Source: Lactiplantibacillus plantarum
Lineage (GTDB): Bacteria; Bacillota; Bacilli; Lactobacillales; Lactobacillaceae
Length of the DNA: 64,000 nt
Direction: 5' to 3'
NCBI RefSeq assembly: GCF_014131735.1
Contig: NZ_CP039121.1
Coordinates: 1,736,001 to 1,800,000, forward strand
The position numbers and the translations under genes are program-made. Position 1 is the first letter of the stretch; each line of letters begins with the position of its first letter. The notes under the pieces are model-generated. The model searched no databases and was not told where the DNA came from. It was given only the letters and a program-made list of their open reading frames with translations. Positions 19,263 through 27,545 of the stretch are shown piece after piece.

Positions 19263-19432
19263 TCCGACTTACGGGGCTGGGTGACAATTGCCGGAACGTA
19301 GCCGACGTCGATTTGAGCTCACGCAGCAACCCACTGTGCAATCTCAAATACGAGTCTTATTCTAGGCCGGAAGCAACCCACTTCCAGCCAAGAATAATTT
19401 GGCTACTGAGCATTGTCACCCAACCCCTCCAG
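19263..19432. repeat. imperfect inverted repeat with CCGACT ... TGGGTGACAAT arms
   Basis: The left arm (about 19263-19288) reads CCGACT, three variable bases, GGGG, one variable base, then TGGGTGACAAT. The reverse complement of about 19412-19436 has the same pattern. A direct repeat AGCAACCCACT lies between them (19325-19335 and 19372-19382), the second inside a GGAAG/CTTCC hairpin. Confidence 0.65.
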
Positions 19433-19712
19433 TCGGTAAGCCAGTCGAATGGCTGATGAACGACCACCTAACTTGGTGCAACTTGTCGCTGAACGGGTTT
19501 ACTACTTAGAATTTTGAACATGCGTTAATGCTGTCTCAATTGTTTTGGACACCTCAGTACTAATACGGTGGAATTAGAAATAATCGTACAATCACAATTA
19601 TATTATCAAACTAACTGTTGTATGATAAAATCGCTGTTTTAAAATAGCAACATCTAATTCGTTCAATGCTGGGTCCACTCATGTCAGCCATTCGAATACC
19701 ATCCCGACTGGA
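19429..19712. repeat. spaced inverted repeat CCAGTCGG-N9-CGAATGGCTGA
   Basis: The left copy (about 19429-19456) and the reverse complement of about 19683-19712 share CCAGTCGG, a nine-base variable gap and CGAATGGCTGA with identical spacing. Confidence 0.6.
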
Positions 19713-19858
19713 AGGCGTTTCGGCCAATGCTCAGCGGTGAAATTCCACTTAGCAAGCGTTTTTGGCTTGGTTAGTGGAAGACCAGTATTTAAGACGTGAT
19801 TTTCGGCTTAAATCTGTGTCCACCGCGTTCCAGCAATTGGCCGAAATGCCTGGAAGTC
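19703..19858. repeat. imperfect inverted repeat with GGCCGAAA core and inner hairpins
   Basis: The left arm near 19703-19728 (CCGACT, three bases, AGGCGTTTCGGCCAAT) matches the reverse complement of 19834-19858 with about 21 of 25 bases. Inside are a TTCCACT/AGTGGAA hairpin with CAAGC/GGCTTG (about 19743-19779) and an ATTTAAG/CTTAAAT hairpin (about 19787-19813). Confidence 0.65.
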
Positions 19859-19939
19859 GGTGCAGGACGCAGCTAGCTAAGCAAATTTCCGCTAAGTAGA
19901 TCTTTTTCCAGCGGGCTTAAGCTGGATCATTTGACGTTG

Positions 19940-19960
19940 ACGATTTGGCACCTTTTAACC
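19940..19960 (-). repeat. right arm of the 21-bp perfect inverted repeat
   Basis: Reverse complement of 19208-19228. It lies 46 bases beyond the pyk terminator. Confidence 0.85.
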
Positions 19961-20005
19961 ATGTTTCATACTAATTTAACTGGGAGTGAAGCACTTTATG
20001 TAATA

Positions 20006-20034
20006 TAAAAAGCCGCCGCAAAGCGACGACTTTT
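20006..20034 (-). terminator. intrinsic terminator after pyk
   Basis: An 11-bp GC-rich stem AAAGTCGTCGC / GCGGCGGCTTT with a three-base loop is followed by TTTTTATA on the minus strand, 23 bases past the pyk stop. Confidence 0.9.
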
Positions 20035-20056
20035 CAATATCAAATTAGATTTGATC

Positions 20057-21817
20057 TTAAAGGGCGTTTGAAGCACCGCGGTATACAAGGCCACGACGTG
20101 AATCAACTGTGATCAATTGACCATCAGCAATAACACTAGTAGCGTCCTTAACACCAACGATAACAGGAATTCCCATTGAGATACCAACAACAGCAGCGTG
20201 TGAAGTTAAACCACCGTTTTCAACAACTAAAGCACTAGACTTTTCGATTGCTGGTAAGTAGTCTTTGTCAGTCGTCTTAGTAACTAAGACGCCACCTTCA
20301 ACGGCCTTGTCGATAGCTTCTTGAGCAGACGTTGCGATTACGGCTTTACCGATAACCGTTTCATCACCGACACCTTGACCATCAGCTAACTTAGAACCAA
20401 TTAATTGGATCTTCATGATGTTAGTCGTACCGCGTTCGCCAACTGGCACACCGGCAGTAATCAAGATTAAGTCGCCTTCCTTGGCAAAGCCAAGTTCAAC
20501 AGCCTTAGAAGCAGCTAAATCAAACATGTCATCAGTGGTTTCTGGTTTTTCAGCCACGATTGGTTGAACACCCCAGTTAACCATTAAGCCACGTTGAGTC
20601 CGTTCGTCAAAAGTGATTGCTAAGATATCAGCATTTGGACGGTACTTCGAAATCATCTTAGCAGTGTAGCCAGATTCAGTCGCAGCAACAATCGTCTTAA
20701 TGTTCAAGTTCTTAGCTGCCCGAGCAATCGCAATACCGATTGTTTCAGTAACACTAGTCTTGTCGAAACGGTTTAATTGTAACGTACCGTTTTCAGCCAA
20801 AGTGTTTTCAGCCTTTTCGTCAATCTTAGCCATCATGGCAACAGATTCAACAGGGTAAAGACCGTTAGCACTTTCACCAGAAAGCATCGTTGCGTCAGTA
20901 CCATCAAAGACAGCGTTGGCAACGTCAGAAGCTTCGGCACGAGTAGGACGTGGGTTTTCTTGCATTGAGTCTAACATTTGAGTAGCCGTGATAACAGGCA
21001 TACCTAAAGCATTACACTTCTTGATTAAACTCTTTTGTACCAATGGCACATTTTCAGCAGGAATTTCAACACCCATGTCACCACGAGCAACCATCAAACC
21101 ATCACAAACCTTAAGAATTTCATCGGCGTTGTCGATACCTTCTTGTGATTCGATCTTAGGGAAGATTTGAACGTGTTCCATGTGCTTTTCTTCAAGTAAT
21201 TCACGAATGTCTAAGACATCTTGTGGCTTACGAACGAATGAAGCAGCGATGTAGTTGATTTCATGATCCAAACCAAAGCGAATATCACTTGAGTCTTTTT
21301 CAGTGATCCCAGGTAAGTTGATTGAAACGCCAGGAGCGTTAACACCCTTACGTGAGCCTAAAACGCCGGCGTTTTGAACAGTTGTAACCAATTCGCGGTT
21401 AGCTTCGTCCTTTTCGTCGATCTTCATATCTAATAAACCATCATCAAAGAGGACATGGCCACCTACATGAACATCATCATAGAGGTTCTTGTAAGTAACG
21501 GCAATCTTATCATGGGTCGTATCTAATGAATCATCCATGGTGATACGAACCTTGTCACCGATCTTGTATTCAGATTTTCCGTTAGCTTGAACGGTCGTCC
21601 GAATTTCAGCACCCTTAGTATCAAGCATGATACCAACGGTCTTACCCGTAATCTTTTCTGCTTCGTGAACTTTGTTTAAGCGATCTAAATGTTCTTCATG
21701 ATCACCATGTGAAAAGTTAAAGCGGAAAATATTTGCGCCGGCTTCGATTAATTTAACAATAGTGTCAGTATCGGTGCTGGCAGGACCAAGTGTTGAAACA
21801 ATCTTGGTTTTTTTCAT
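20057..21817 (-). CDS. pyk: pyruvate kinase
   Basis: Pyruvate kinase turns phosphoenolpyruvate and ADP into pyruvate and ATP, the last step of glycolysis. Seen: KIVSTLGPAS near the N-terminus, the signature around KIESQEGIDNADEIL with the catalytic Lys, MVARGDMGVEIP, and TQMLDSMQENPRPTRAEASDVANAVFDGTDATMLSGESANG. The 586-residue length includes the extra C-terminal PEP-utiliser-like domain (about 480-586, with GGLTSHAAVVGISMGIPVIVG) typical of Bacillus and lactobacilli. It follows pfkA by 85 bases with no terminator, so the two form an operon. Confidence 0.97.
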   Translation of the reverse strand: MKKTKIVSTLGPASTDTDTIVKLIEAGANIFRFNFSHGDHEEHLDRLNKVHEAEKITGKTVGIMLDTKGAEIRTTVQANGKSEYKIGDKVRITMDDSLDTTHDKIAVTYKNLYDDVHVGGHVLFDDGLLDMKIDEKDEANRELVTTVQNAGVLGSRKGVNAPGVSINLPGITEKDSSDIRFGLDHEINYIAASFVRKPQDVLDIRELLEEKHMEHVQIFPKIESQEGIDNADEILKVCDGLMVARGDMGVEIPAENVPLVQKSLIKKCNALGMPVITATQMLDSMQENPRPTRAEASDVANAVFDGTDATMLSGESANGLYPVESVAMMAKIDEKAENTLAENGTLQLNRFDKTSVTETIGIAIARAAKNLNIKTIVAATESGYTAKMISKYRPNADILAITFDERTQRGLMVNWGVQPIVAEKPETTDDMFDLAASKAVELGFAKEGDLILITAGVPVGERGTTNIMKIQLIGSKLADGQGVGDETVIGKAVIATSAQEAIDKAVEGGVLVTKTTDKDYLPAIEKSSALVVENGGLTSHAAVVGISMGIPVIVGVKDATSVIADGQLITVDSRRGLVYRGASNAL

Positions 21818-21902
21818 AAGAAAAATCTCTCCCTTGAAAGTTTTTATAAAAAGACATTAACGTCATTTTTATCAAATTAAAATAAGAACTAACATGCCAT
21901 GA

Positions 21903-22865
21903 TTACTTGAATGAAATTTCTTCATTCAACTTATCTAATGACACTTCAACGTCATGCTTAGATTCAAATAAATCTAAGATGTTGTGGTTGACTAATTGGT
22001 TGTTTTGAATCCCAACCGCTAAGCCACCCTTGCCGGCAAGCAAGAGTTCCACAGCGTAGGCACCCATCTTGCTGGCCATGACACGGTCTTTAGCAGTTGG
22101 ATTCCCACCACGTTGCATATGAGCAATGGTATTCCCACGAGCATCAAAGTCACCATATTCGGATAACTTCTCAACAAACTCCTGGGCACCCATCACACCT
22201 TCGGCTAACACAATCAAGTTGCTCCGATGACCATTGGCCCGGTTATGCTTAATCTTGTTGGCGATTTCTTCCATGTCCCAATCAACTTCGGGGACCACGA
22301 TAGCAGTCGCGCCGATTGAAACACCGGACCATAAGGCTACGTCACCAGCGCCACGACCCATAACTTCCACAACGAAAGTCCGGTCATGACTATGAGCCGT
22401 ATCATAAATCCGGTCAAGAGCTTGCACGTTGGTGTTGACAGCAGTGTCAAAACCAATTGTGAAGTCCGTGTAAGGAATATCATTATCGATCGTCCCTGGA
22501 AGACCAATCGTGTTGTAGCCGTGTTCCGTTAAGCGCAATGCGCCATGGTAAGAACCGTCGCCACCGATAACAACTAAAGCATCAATCCCAAACCGCTTCA
22601 ATTGTTCGATCCCTTTTAATTGACCTTCTTCATGGGCAAATTCTGGATAACGTGCGGAGTATAGTAAAGTTCCGCCGCGTTGAATCACACCATCTAAGTC
22701 GGCTGCTTCTATTTTGTGAATGTCACCGGCAACTAATCCAGCAAAGCCGTAATTGATGCCGTATGCTTCCAACCCTTCAGCCATTGCTTTACCAGCAACT
22801 GCACGAACGGCCGCATTCATACCAGGAGCGTCGCCGCCACTGGTTAAAATACCAATGCGTTTCAT
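21903..22865 (-). CDS. pfkA: ATP-dependent 6-phosphofructokinase
   Basis: Phosphofructokinase phosphorylates fructose 6-phosphate with ATP, committing sugar to glycolysis. Seen: [19 protein letters not shown] at the N-terminus for ATP binding, [15 protein letters not shown], the catalytic [21 protein letters not shown] with the proton-accepting Asp, and [17 protein letters not shown] in place of the usual MGRHAG. The 320 residues match bacterial PfkA. It has a GAGGTGA Shine-Dalgarno and is first in the pfkA-pyk operon. Confidence 0.97.
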   Translation of the reverse strand: MKRIGILTSGGDAPGMNAAVRAVAGKAMAEGLEAYGINYGFAGLVAGDIHKIEAADLDGVIQRGGTLLYSARYPEFAHEEGQLKGIEQLKRFGIDALVVIGGDGSYHGALRLTEHGYNTIGLPGTIDNDIPYTDFTIGFDTAVNTNVQALDRIYDTAHSHDRTFVVEVMGRGAGDVALWSGVSIGATAIVVPEVDWDMEEIANKIKHNRANGHRSNLIVLAEGVMGAQEFVEKLSEYGDFDARGNTIAHMQRGGNPTAKDRVMASKMGAYAVELLLAGKGGLAVGIQNNQLVNHNILDLFESKHDVEVSLDKLNEEISFK

Positions 22866-22909
22866 TTTTTCACCTCAGGCAATAAATTGAGTTCGTAACT
22901 CCATAAGTG

Positions 22910-22937
22910 ATTCTAACACTTTTCACGTGGATTGTCT
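22910..22937 (-). promoter_or_regulatory. candidate promoter of pfkA-pyk
   Basis: On the minus strand a weak -35 (AGACAA, 22932-22937), a 16-base spacer and a -10 TAGAAT (22910-22915) are seen about 45 bases before the pfkA start. I saw no clear cre box. Confidence 0.4.
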
Positions 22938-22978
22938 GTTATTTTCTAAAATTAAATGCGTTAAAAAACGCCGTCGTA

Positions 22979-25900
22979 TCAAGGGATAGCGTTCTTCATC
23001 ACCACATTATCGCGACCTAATAAGGTTGTAAGCGCTCCAACCAAATCTGGATTTTCTGCGACCCAATACTGTGAATTTAGTTCAACCGTTCGATGTGCTG
23101 CTACCGAGTAAATTAGAACTGGATTAGGACCTCGATATTGACTTAAGATCCTTAAAATTTCCTTTTGCACAGTCGCCGTTGCTTGCTCAGGTTGCAACCG
23201 CAAAAAGAGTTGGCCGGTTGGTTTGGGTAATTGTTCCGCCAACTGCCAGGTGTTTACGATCACTTGCAAATCCCGCTGTTGCTCGACCTTACCAGTAATT
23301 AACACGATTGCTTCTGGTTTCAATTCCGCCTGAATCCGTTGATAGGTATTGGGAAAAATCGTCAAGTCAATTTCGCCGGACAAATCACTTCCCGTTGCGA
23401 ATGCCATTGGTTGACCACGTTTGGTCCGAATCGTTCGGACCTTAGTAATATAGACCAGTATTTGTGCCGGTTGTTCACTCGTGAGCGTGCTGACTAATTG
23501 TGTATGTCGTTGTTGCGCGAGCCAATCATACGTTTCCACAGGGTGCCCTGAAACGTACACACCAAGATACTCCGCTTCTTTGGCCAATCGCTCACCTAAC
23601 GAAAGCTCCGGCTGTTTTTTGATCTTAGGGGCTAATGATTCAAATAAACTCATACTGCCACCGGCTAACTCGGCACTTGACATCAATTCAGGCACACTGG
23701 TCAGTAGCTCTGCACGGTTCAAACCAAAGTGGTCAAAAGCCCCCGCATAGATCAGTGCATCCATCAAATCGGCTTTGAGCCACTTCGCGTCAATCCGTTG
23801 CATGAACTGCTGAAGACTTTTAAACGGTCCGTTCGCCTGCCGCTCGTCTAACACACTCGCAATAAAGTCACGGCGCAACCCTTTGATTGAGCTGAGTCCA
23901 AACACAATGGCTTGACCATTCCAATCAAAGTATTGACCGCTCCGATTAATATCCGGGGGAATAATCGCCACTTGGTGCTGACGAGCTTCCGCTAGATACT
24001 GTTTCAGCTTCGTTCCATTGCCCAACACAGAATTCATCAATGAGGTAAAGAACGCTCCGGAATAATGGACTTTCAAGTAAGCAAGTTCAAAAGCCATCTT
24101 ACTGTAGGCAATCGCGTGTGAGCGGTTGAAACCATAGTTCGCAAATTGTTCAATATATTGATAAACCTGTGTCGCAACTGCTTCGGAATAACCATTCTGT
24201 TGTGCACCAGCGATAAATTGTTGCCGCATTTTATCAATCACAGCACGTTTTTTCTTGCTCATCGCCCGCCGCAATAAGTCGGCTTCACCTAGTGTAAAAC
24301 CACCCATGACCGCGGCGACTTGCATGACTTGTTCTTGATAGACCAGAATACCGTACGTTGGTCCTAAGATGGGCGCAAGTTGTTCCGCCGGATAACTGAC
24401 CGGTTCTTGGCCTTGTTTGCGGGCAATAAAATGGTCGATATTTTCCATGGGCCCCGGCCGGTAAAGTGCATTGACCGCGGCGACCAATTCAAAGTTATCC
24501 GGGTGCAGACGCCGTAACACGTTTCGAATTCCCGCCGATTCAAATTGGAAGACTCCGGTCGTGTCGCCCGCCTGAAATAATTTCAGGGTCGCTGGATCGT
24601 TCAAATCGATTTTAGTAATAGCCAGTGGCTTGCCAGTTTGACGCTGCACATAATGTAGCGCACTTGCCATCAAAGACAAATTCCGTAATCCTAAGAAATC
24701 CATCTTTAACAAACCAACCGCTTCAACAGTGTCCTTAGTATACTGGGTCATCATCATAGTTTCACTACCTGCTTGTAGTGGTACGATCTGAATTAATGGC
24801 TTTTGGCTTAATACCACCCCAGCCGCGTGTGTTGAATAATGTCGTGGCAACCCTTCCAAACGGCGAGCTGTTTCAAATAATAATTTATTTTTAGATGAAT
24901 CAGCAACGAGGTTTTGTAACCGTTGTGAGCCCTGGTAGGCCTGGTCAAGTGTAATATGCAATTGGTTTGGGATTGCGGCACTCCAGTCACTCATCTCGTA
25001 AGTTGAGAGGCCAAACACACGGCCAACATCGCGCAGTGCTTGCTTTGCTGCCAAGGTCCCAAACGTAATGATTTGTGCGACGCGGTCATGACCATACTTA
25101 TCATGAACATAATTAAGTACCTGTTCACGGCGATTATCTGGAATATCCAAGTCAATATCTGGCATATTCGCCCGTTTAGCGTTCAAGAAACGTTCAAATA
25201 GCAAGTCATATTTTAAGGGATCGACATCCGTAATATTGAGTGCATAAGCAACTAATGAGCCTGCTGCAGAACCTCGCCCAGGTCCAGTTGTAATCTGGGC
25301 CTCATGCGCAAAATTCATGACATCCCACACGATCAAAAAGTAATCATCAAAGCCCATCTGATCGATCACGGTCAGTTCGTGATCCAAACGGTCCTGGTAA
25401 GCCTGCTGATCAACCGACGGCGTTATTGCCGCCAATCGCTCCGTTAGACCAGCCGTGCATAACTGCCGTAAATAAACGTTCGCTGGTTGTCCAGCGGGCG
25501 TTGGAAATTGCGGCAACTGTGGCTGTTGAAATTGTAATTCAACTTGACACTGTGCCGCAATTTCGGCCGTAGCCGCCACCGCCGTCGTCAATCCCAGTTG
25601 CTCATAGTCAGCCGTTACGGTGTTGGCCGGCCGTAAGTAGTGACTGCCTTCGATACCTTGTAACGATTCGGGCTGTTCGATCTGTTGGCCCCGATCGATT
25701 GCTCGCAAAACTGAAACGGCAAAGTAATCCTTTGCTTGGACATAGTCGACTGGATCTAACGCAACTACCGGCAATTGATGCTGTTGCGCAAAGGCCGTCA
25801 TTGTTGTTCGCAACGCAGGGGCCTGATCCAAGGAAATCCCTAAGTAAAGGCTAGCAGAATCGACCACCTGCCTCAGCGTGGTAATCCAATCAGCAGCTCG

Positions 25901-26329
25901 CTCAGCGGTGTTTTGTAACAACAGCGCAGCTAGTTCACTGTCTTTAGCCGGGGTTAAGACCATTAAATGGTTCAAATAAGGTAATACGGCTGTTAGCGAC
26001 AATCCTGCATCCGTCGCCGTCTGCTTCATCGTCGACAACCGCATCAAGTTTTGATAGCCAGCTTGATCTTTCGCAAGCACGACCAGACTAAACGTTTGCG
26101 CCGTTAGTTCACGCCCTAATAAGTTCAATGTTATTCCCAATATCGGGGTAATTTCTGCCTGGCGACAGGCATTATAAAAATCAACAATACCGTACATGAT
26201 ATCAACGTCTGTTAAAGCCAACGCGGAATACCCCTGTTGCTTGGCAGTTTGGACTAGCTCACTAACTGTACTAGTGCTGTGAAGTAAACTAAAAGTACTC
26301 AATACTTGCAATGGAACATATTGTGCCAC
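22979..26329 (-). CDS. dnaE: DNA polymerase III subunit alpha, DnaE
   Basis: A C-family replicative polymerase. In Firmicutes DnaE extends primers before PolC takes over and is also used in repair. At 1116 residues it has an N-terminal PHP domain, the polymerase core (GPGRGSAAGSLVAYAL, about residue 350, and PDIDLDIPDNRR with the catalytic Asp residues, about 395), the tandem helix-hairpin-helix region and a C-terminal OB fold. The PHP metal-binding residues look degraded: the usual HxHS and TDHG positions read LSTFS and TDVD, so the domain is probably inactive. It lies upstream of pfkA. Confidence 0.95.
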   Translation of the reverse strand: MAQYVPLQVLSTFSLLHSTSTVSELVQTAKQQGYSALALTDVDIMYGIVDFYNACRQAEITPILGITLNLLGRELTAQTFSLVVLAKDQAGYQNLMRLSTMKQTATDAGLSLTAVLPYLNHLMVLTPAKDSELAALLLQNTAERAADWITTLRQVVDSASLYLGISLDQAPALRTTMTAFAQQHQLPVVALDPVDYVQAKDYFAVSVLRAIDRGQQIEQPESLQGIEGSHYLRPANTVTADYEQLGLTTAVAATAEIAAQCQVELQFQQPQLPQFPTPAGQPANVYLRQLCTAGLTERLAAITPSVDQQAYQDRLDHELTVIDQMGFDDYFLIVWDVMNFAHEAQITTGPGRGSAAGSLVAYALNITDVDPLKYDLLFERFLNAKRANMPDIDLDIPDNRREQVLNYVHDKYGHDRVAQIITFGTLAAKQALRDVGRVFGLSTYEMSDWSAAIPNQLHITLDQAYQGSQRLQNLVADSSKNKLLFETARRLEGLPRHYSTHAAGVVLSQKPLIQIVPLQAGSETMMMTQYTKDTVEAVGLLKMDFLGLRNLSLMASALHYVQRQTGKPLAITKIDLNDPATLKLFQAGDTTGVFQFESAGIRNVLRRLHPDNFELVAAVNALYRPGPMENIDHFIARKQGQEPVSYPAEQLAPILGPTYGILVYQEQVMQVAAVMGGFTLGEADLLRRAMSKKKRAVIDKMRQQFIAGAQQNGYSEAVATQVYQYIEQFANYGFNRSHAIAYSKMAFELAYLKVHYSGAFFTSLMNSVLGNGTKLKQYLAEARQHQVAIIPPDINRSGQYFDWNGQAIVFGLSSIKGLRRDFIASVLDERQANGPFKSLQQFMQRIDAKWLKADLMDALIYAGAFDHFGLNRAELLTSVPELMSSAELAGGSMSLFESLAPKIKKQPELSLGERLAKEAEYLGVYVSGHPVETYDWLAQQRHTQLVSTLTSEQPAQILVYITKVRTIRTKRGQPMAFATGSDLSGEIDLTIFPNTYQRIQAELKPEAIVLITGKVEQQRDLQVIVNTWQLAEQLPKPTGQLFLRLQPEQATATVQKEILRILSQYRGPNPVLIYSVAAHRTVELNSQYWVAENPDLVGALTTLLGRDNVVMKNAIP

Positions 26330-26498
26330 TATCGCCGCCCCCTTTCATAAAATATCAGCTTTCAACTCGCATCGAAAACGTAACATCAGATCAGCTACGT
26401 CAAGCCCGCTCCCAATTGATGGGTAAACAAAGAATTTACCAGTCTATTCAATGCCAGTTGATGACCAATCTTGTCCTCAGATATATTCGTTACTATTC

Positions 26499-26504
26499 AT
26501 TATA
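26499..26504 (-). promoter_or_regulatory. extended -10 promoter of dnaE
   Basis: The minus strand reads TGGTATAAT, a perfect -10 with the TGN extension, about 170 bases before the dnaE start. The -35 is weak. Confidence 0.5.
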
Positions 26505-26636
26505 CCAAACAGTTGTTCTAAGCGGCAGTTTTAAGTCATCAGATAACGTGCACGGTTATGTTTACTAGGGTTTCACCGCCGTCTCGTCGTAATTATATCA
26601 GCCTAATTAAAGCCTTAATATCCCGTTATTACCTAA

Positions 26637-26664
26637 TTGCTTTTTCCTGTCGGTGTGTTAAAAT
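26637..26664 (+). promoter_or_regulatory. promoter of the DUF2929 gene
   Basis: -35 TTGCTT (26637-26642), 16-base spacer, -10 TAAAAT (26659-26664), 25 bases before the start codon. Confidence 0.55.
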
Positions 26665-26689
26665 AATTTTCATTGGGAGGTGTCGGAAA

Positions 26690-26890
26690 ATGATGAGACA
26701 ACTTACGATTATCTTTTGGAGTGTCCTCTTCGGTGAAGTCATCGGCTATATCGGTGGCGCCCTCGAACAACTCTCCTATAATCCTGGTGAAATTGGCATC
26801 GTTGCCGCAATTTTTGCGCTAATCGTGGTCAACAGCATCACTTATATTACTAATCATTCCCAACCCGCTAAAGGTTCAGATAATAAGTAA
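26690..26890 (+). CDS. YjzD-like DUF2929 small membrane protein
   Basis: A 66-residue protein starting MMRQLTIIFWSVLFGEVIGY with two predicted membrane helices (about 4-20 and 33-52). The pattern fits the DUF2929/YjzD family of small Firmicutes membrane proteins of unknown function. The start is set by GGGAGGTG upstream and by the promoter at 26637-26664; the longer open frame reaching back to 26558 includes untranslated sequence. It is a monocistronic gene closed by a very strong terminator. Confidence 0.75.
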   Translation: MMRQLTIIFWSVLFGEVIGYIGGALEQLSYNPGEIGIVAAIFALIVVNSITYITNHSQPAKGSDNK

Positions 26891-26928
26891 TTAAAAACAA
26901 CCAGAGGCTTTGCTTCGCTTAGTCTCAG

Positions 26929-26983
26929 CACAACAAAAAAAGACGAGTATCCCGATTGCGGTTACTCGTCTTTTTTTGTTGTG
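26929..26983. terminator. strong bidirectional terminator
   Basis: A 21-bp perfect stem built from CACAACAAAAAAAGACGAGT and its complement encloses a 13-base loop. A run of T follows on either strand, so it can end the DUF2929 gene and the opposite small gene. Confidence 0.9.
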
Positions 26984-27049
26984 TGCTTGACGCGCCAGCC
27001 AACTAGAATGCTGGTACATACCCGACCCTAACATTCAGATTAATGACGC

Positions 27050-27190
27050 TTACGATCCATCACTTGCTTTGAGCATTTGCAGCGTTTTGGCATATTTCTG
27101 CTTTGCGCGTTGTGCTGCTGCCCAAAATGCCAAATCGGCCGCTGATAAAGAACCACGTTGTACATTAATTTTTCGATTCATTTTTTGCAT
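27050..27190 (-). CDS. putative 46-aa small basic protein
   Basis: A short open frame coding for MQKMNRKINVQRGSLSAADL followed by a helix-forming, Ala/Lys/Gln-rich segment ending KASDGS. It is basic, with no membrane segment. AAAGG lies ten bases before the ATG at 27190, and a strong terminator lies 67 bases past the stop. An overlapping 18-codon frame in another phase starts at about 27220 after a better GAGGAG site. Either that is a leader peptide or one of the two is spurious. I do not recognise a family. Confidence 0.5.
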   Translation of the reverse strand: MQKMNRKINVQRGSLSAADLAFWAAAQRAKQKYAKTLQMLKASDGS

Positions 27191-27545
27191 ACTGGTCAAA
27201 CCTTTTACGATCGTCGTCCATGTTCGCTTACTCCTCGATTTTGGAGTAGCTTAACACGACAGCGTCGGCGGTAACAACTCTTTTCTCAGTATGAGGTTAA
27301 ACGCACGGGCGCAAGGTCCCCCTCGTCCGAAGCTAAGCGCGGCTACCATCATCATAAACCAAAGATAGCTGCCTCACACCTACACGATCAAGCCATCCAG
27401 AATCATAGGCTCAACCAAGTCACAATAATAATCCGCCTAAAAGAAGCTGGACCGTGAGCATCGCAAGGTGCTCACGGTCCAGTTTTTATTGGCCCAATTA
27501 TCGTCACTGAAACGCATTATCACGCGTTCAAATCAGTGATTACGC
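27191..27545. other. intergenic region downstream of clpB
   Basis: A 355-base gap holding the clpB terminator (27447-27482) and an ACTCC...GGAGT hairpin near 27230-27248. Nothing else coding is recognised. Confidence 0.45.
27447..27482. terminator. terminator after clpB
   Basis: A 14-bp perfect stem starting CTGGACCGTGAGCA with an eight-base loop. The T-run is stronger on the plus strand (AGTTTTTATT) than on the clpB strand (CTTCTTTT), but only clpB reads into it from a known gene. Confidence 0.7.

Larger units (their letters stand above)
19087..20005. other. large non-coding intergenic region between pyk and the DUF441 gene
   Basis: About 920 bases without a convincing gene. Open frames here are short, lack Shine-Dalgarno sites and have unusual composition. 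The region is dominated by nested inverted repeats (listed separately) and an AT-rich centre (about 19560-19670). I suspect a dispersed intergenic repeat or a structured RNA element of L. plantarum. Confidence 0.6.
26330..26689. other. divergent intergenic region between dnaE and the DUF2929 gene
   Basis: A 360-base gap with two divergent promoters (listed separately) and otherwise no recognisable gene. The dnaE leader is about 170 bases long, and I see no known riboswitch in it. Confidence 0.5.

Noticed and set aside
19217..19456. Plus-strand open frame of 79 codons within the structured intergenic region
   Set aside because: No ribosome site, unusual composition, and it lies inside inverted repeats; probably a repeat artefact.
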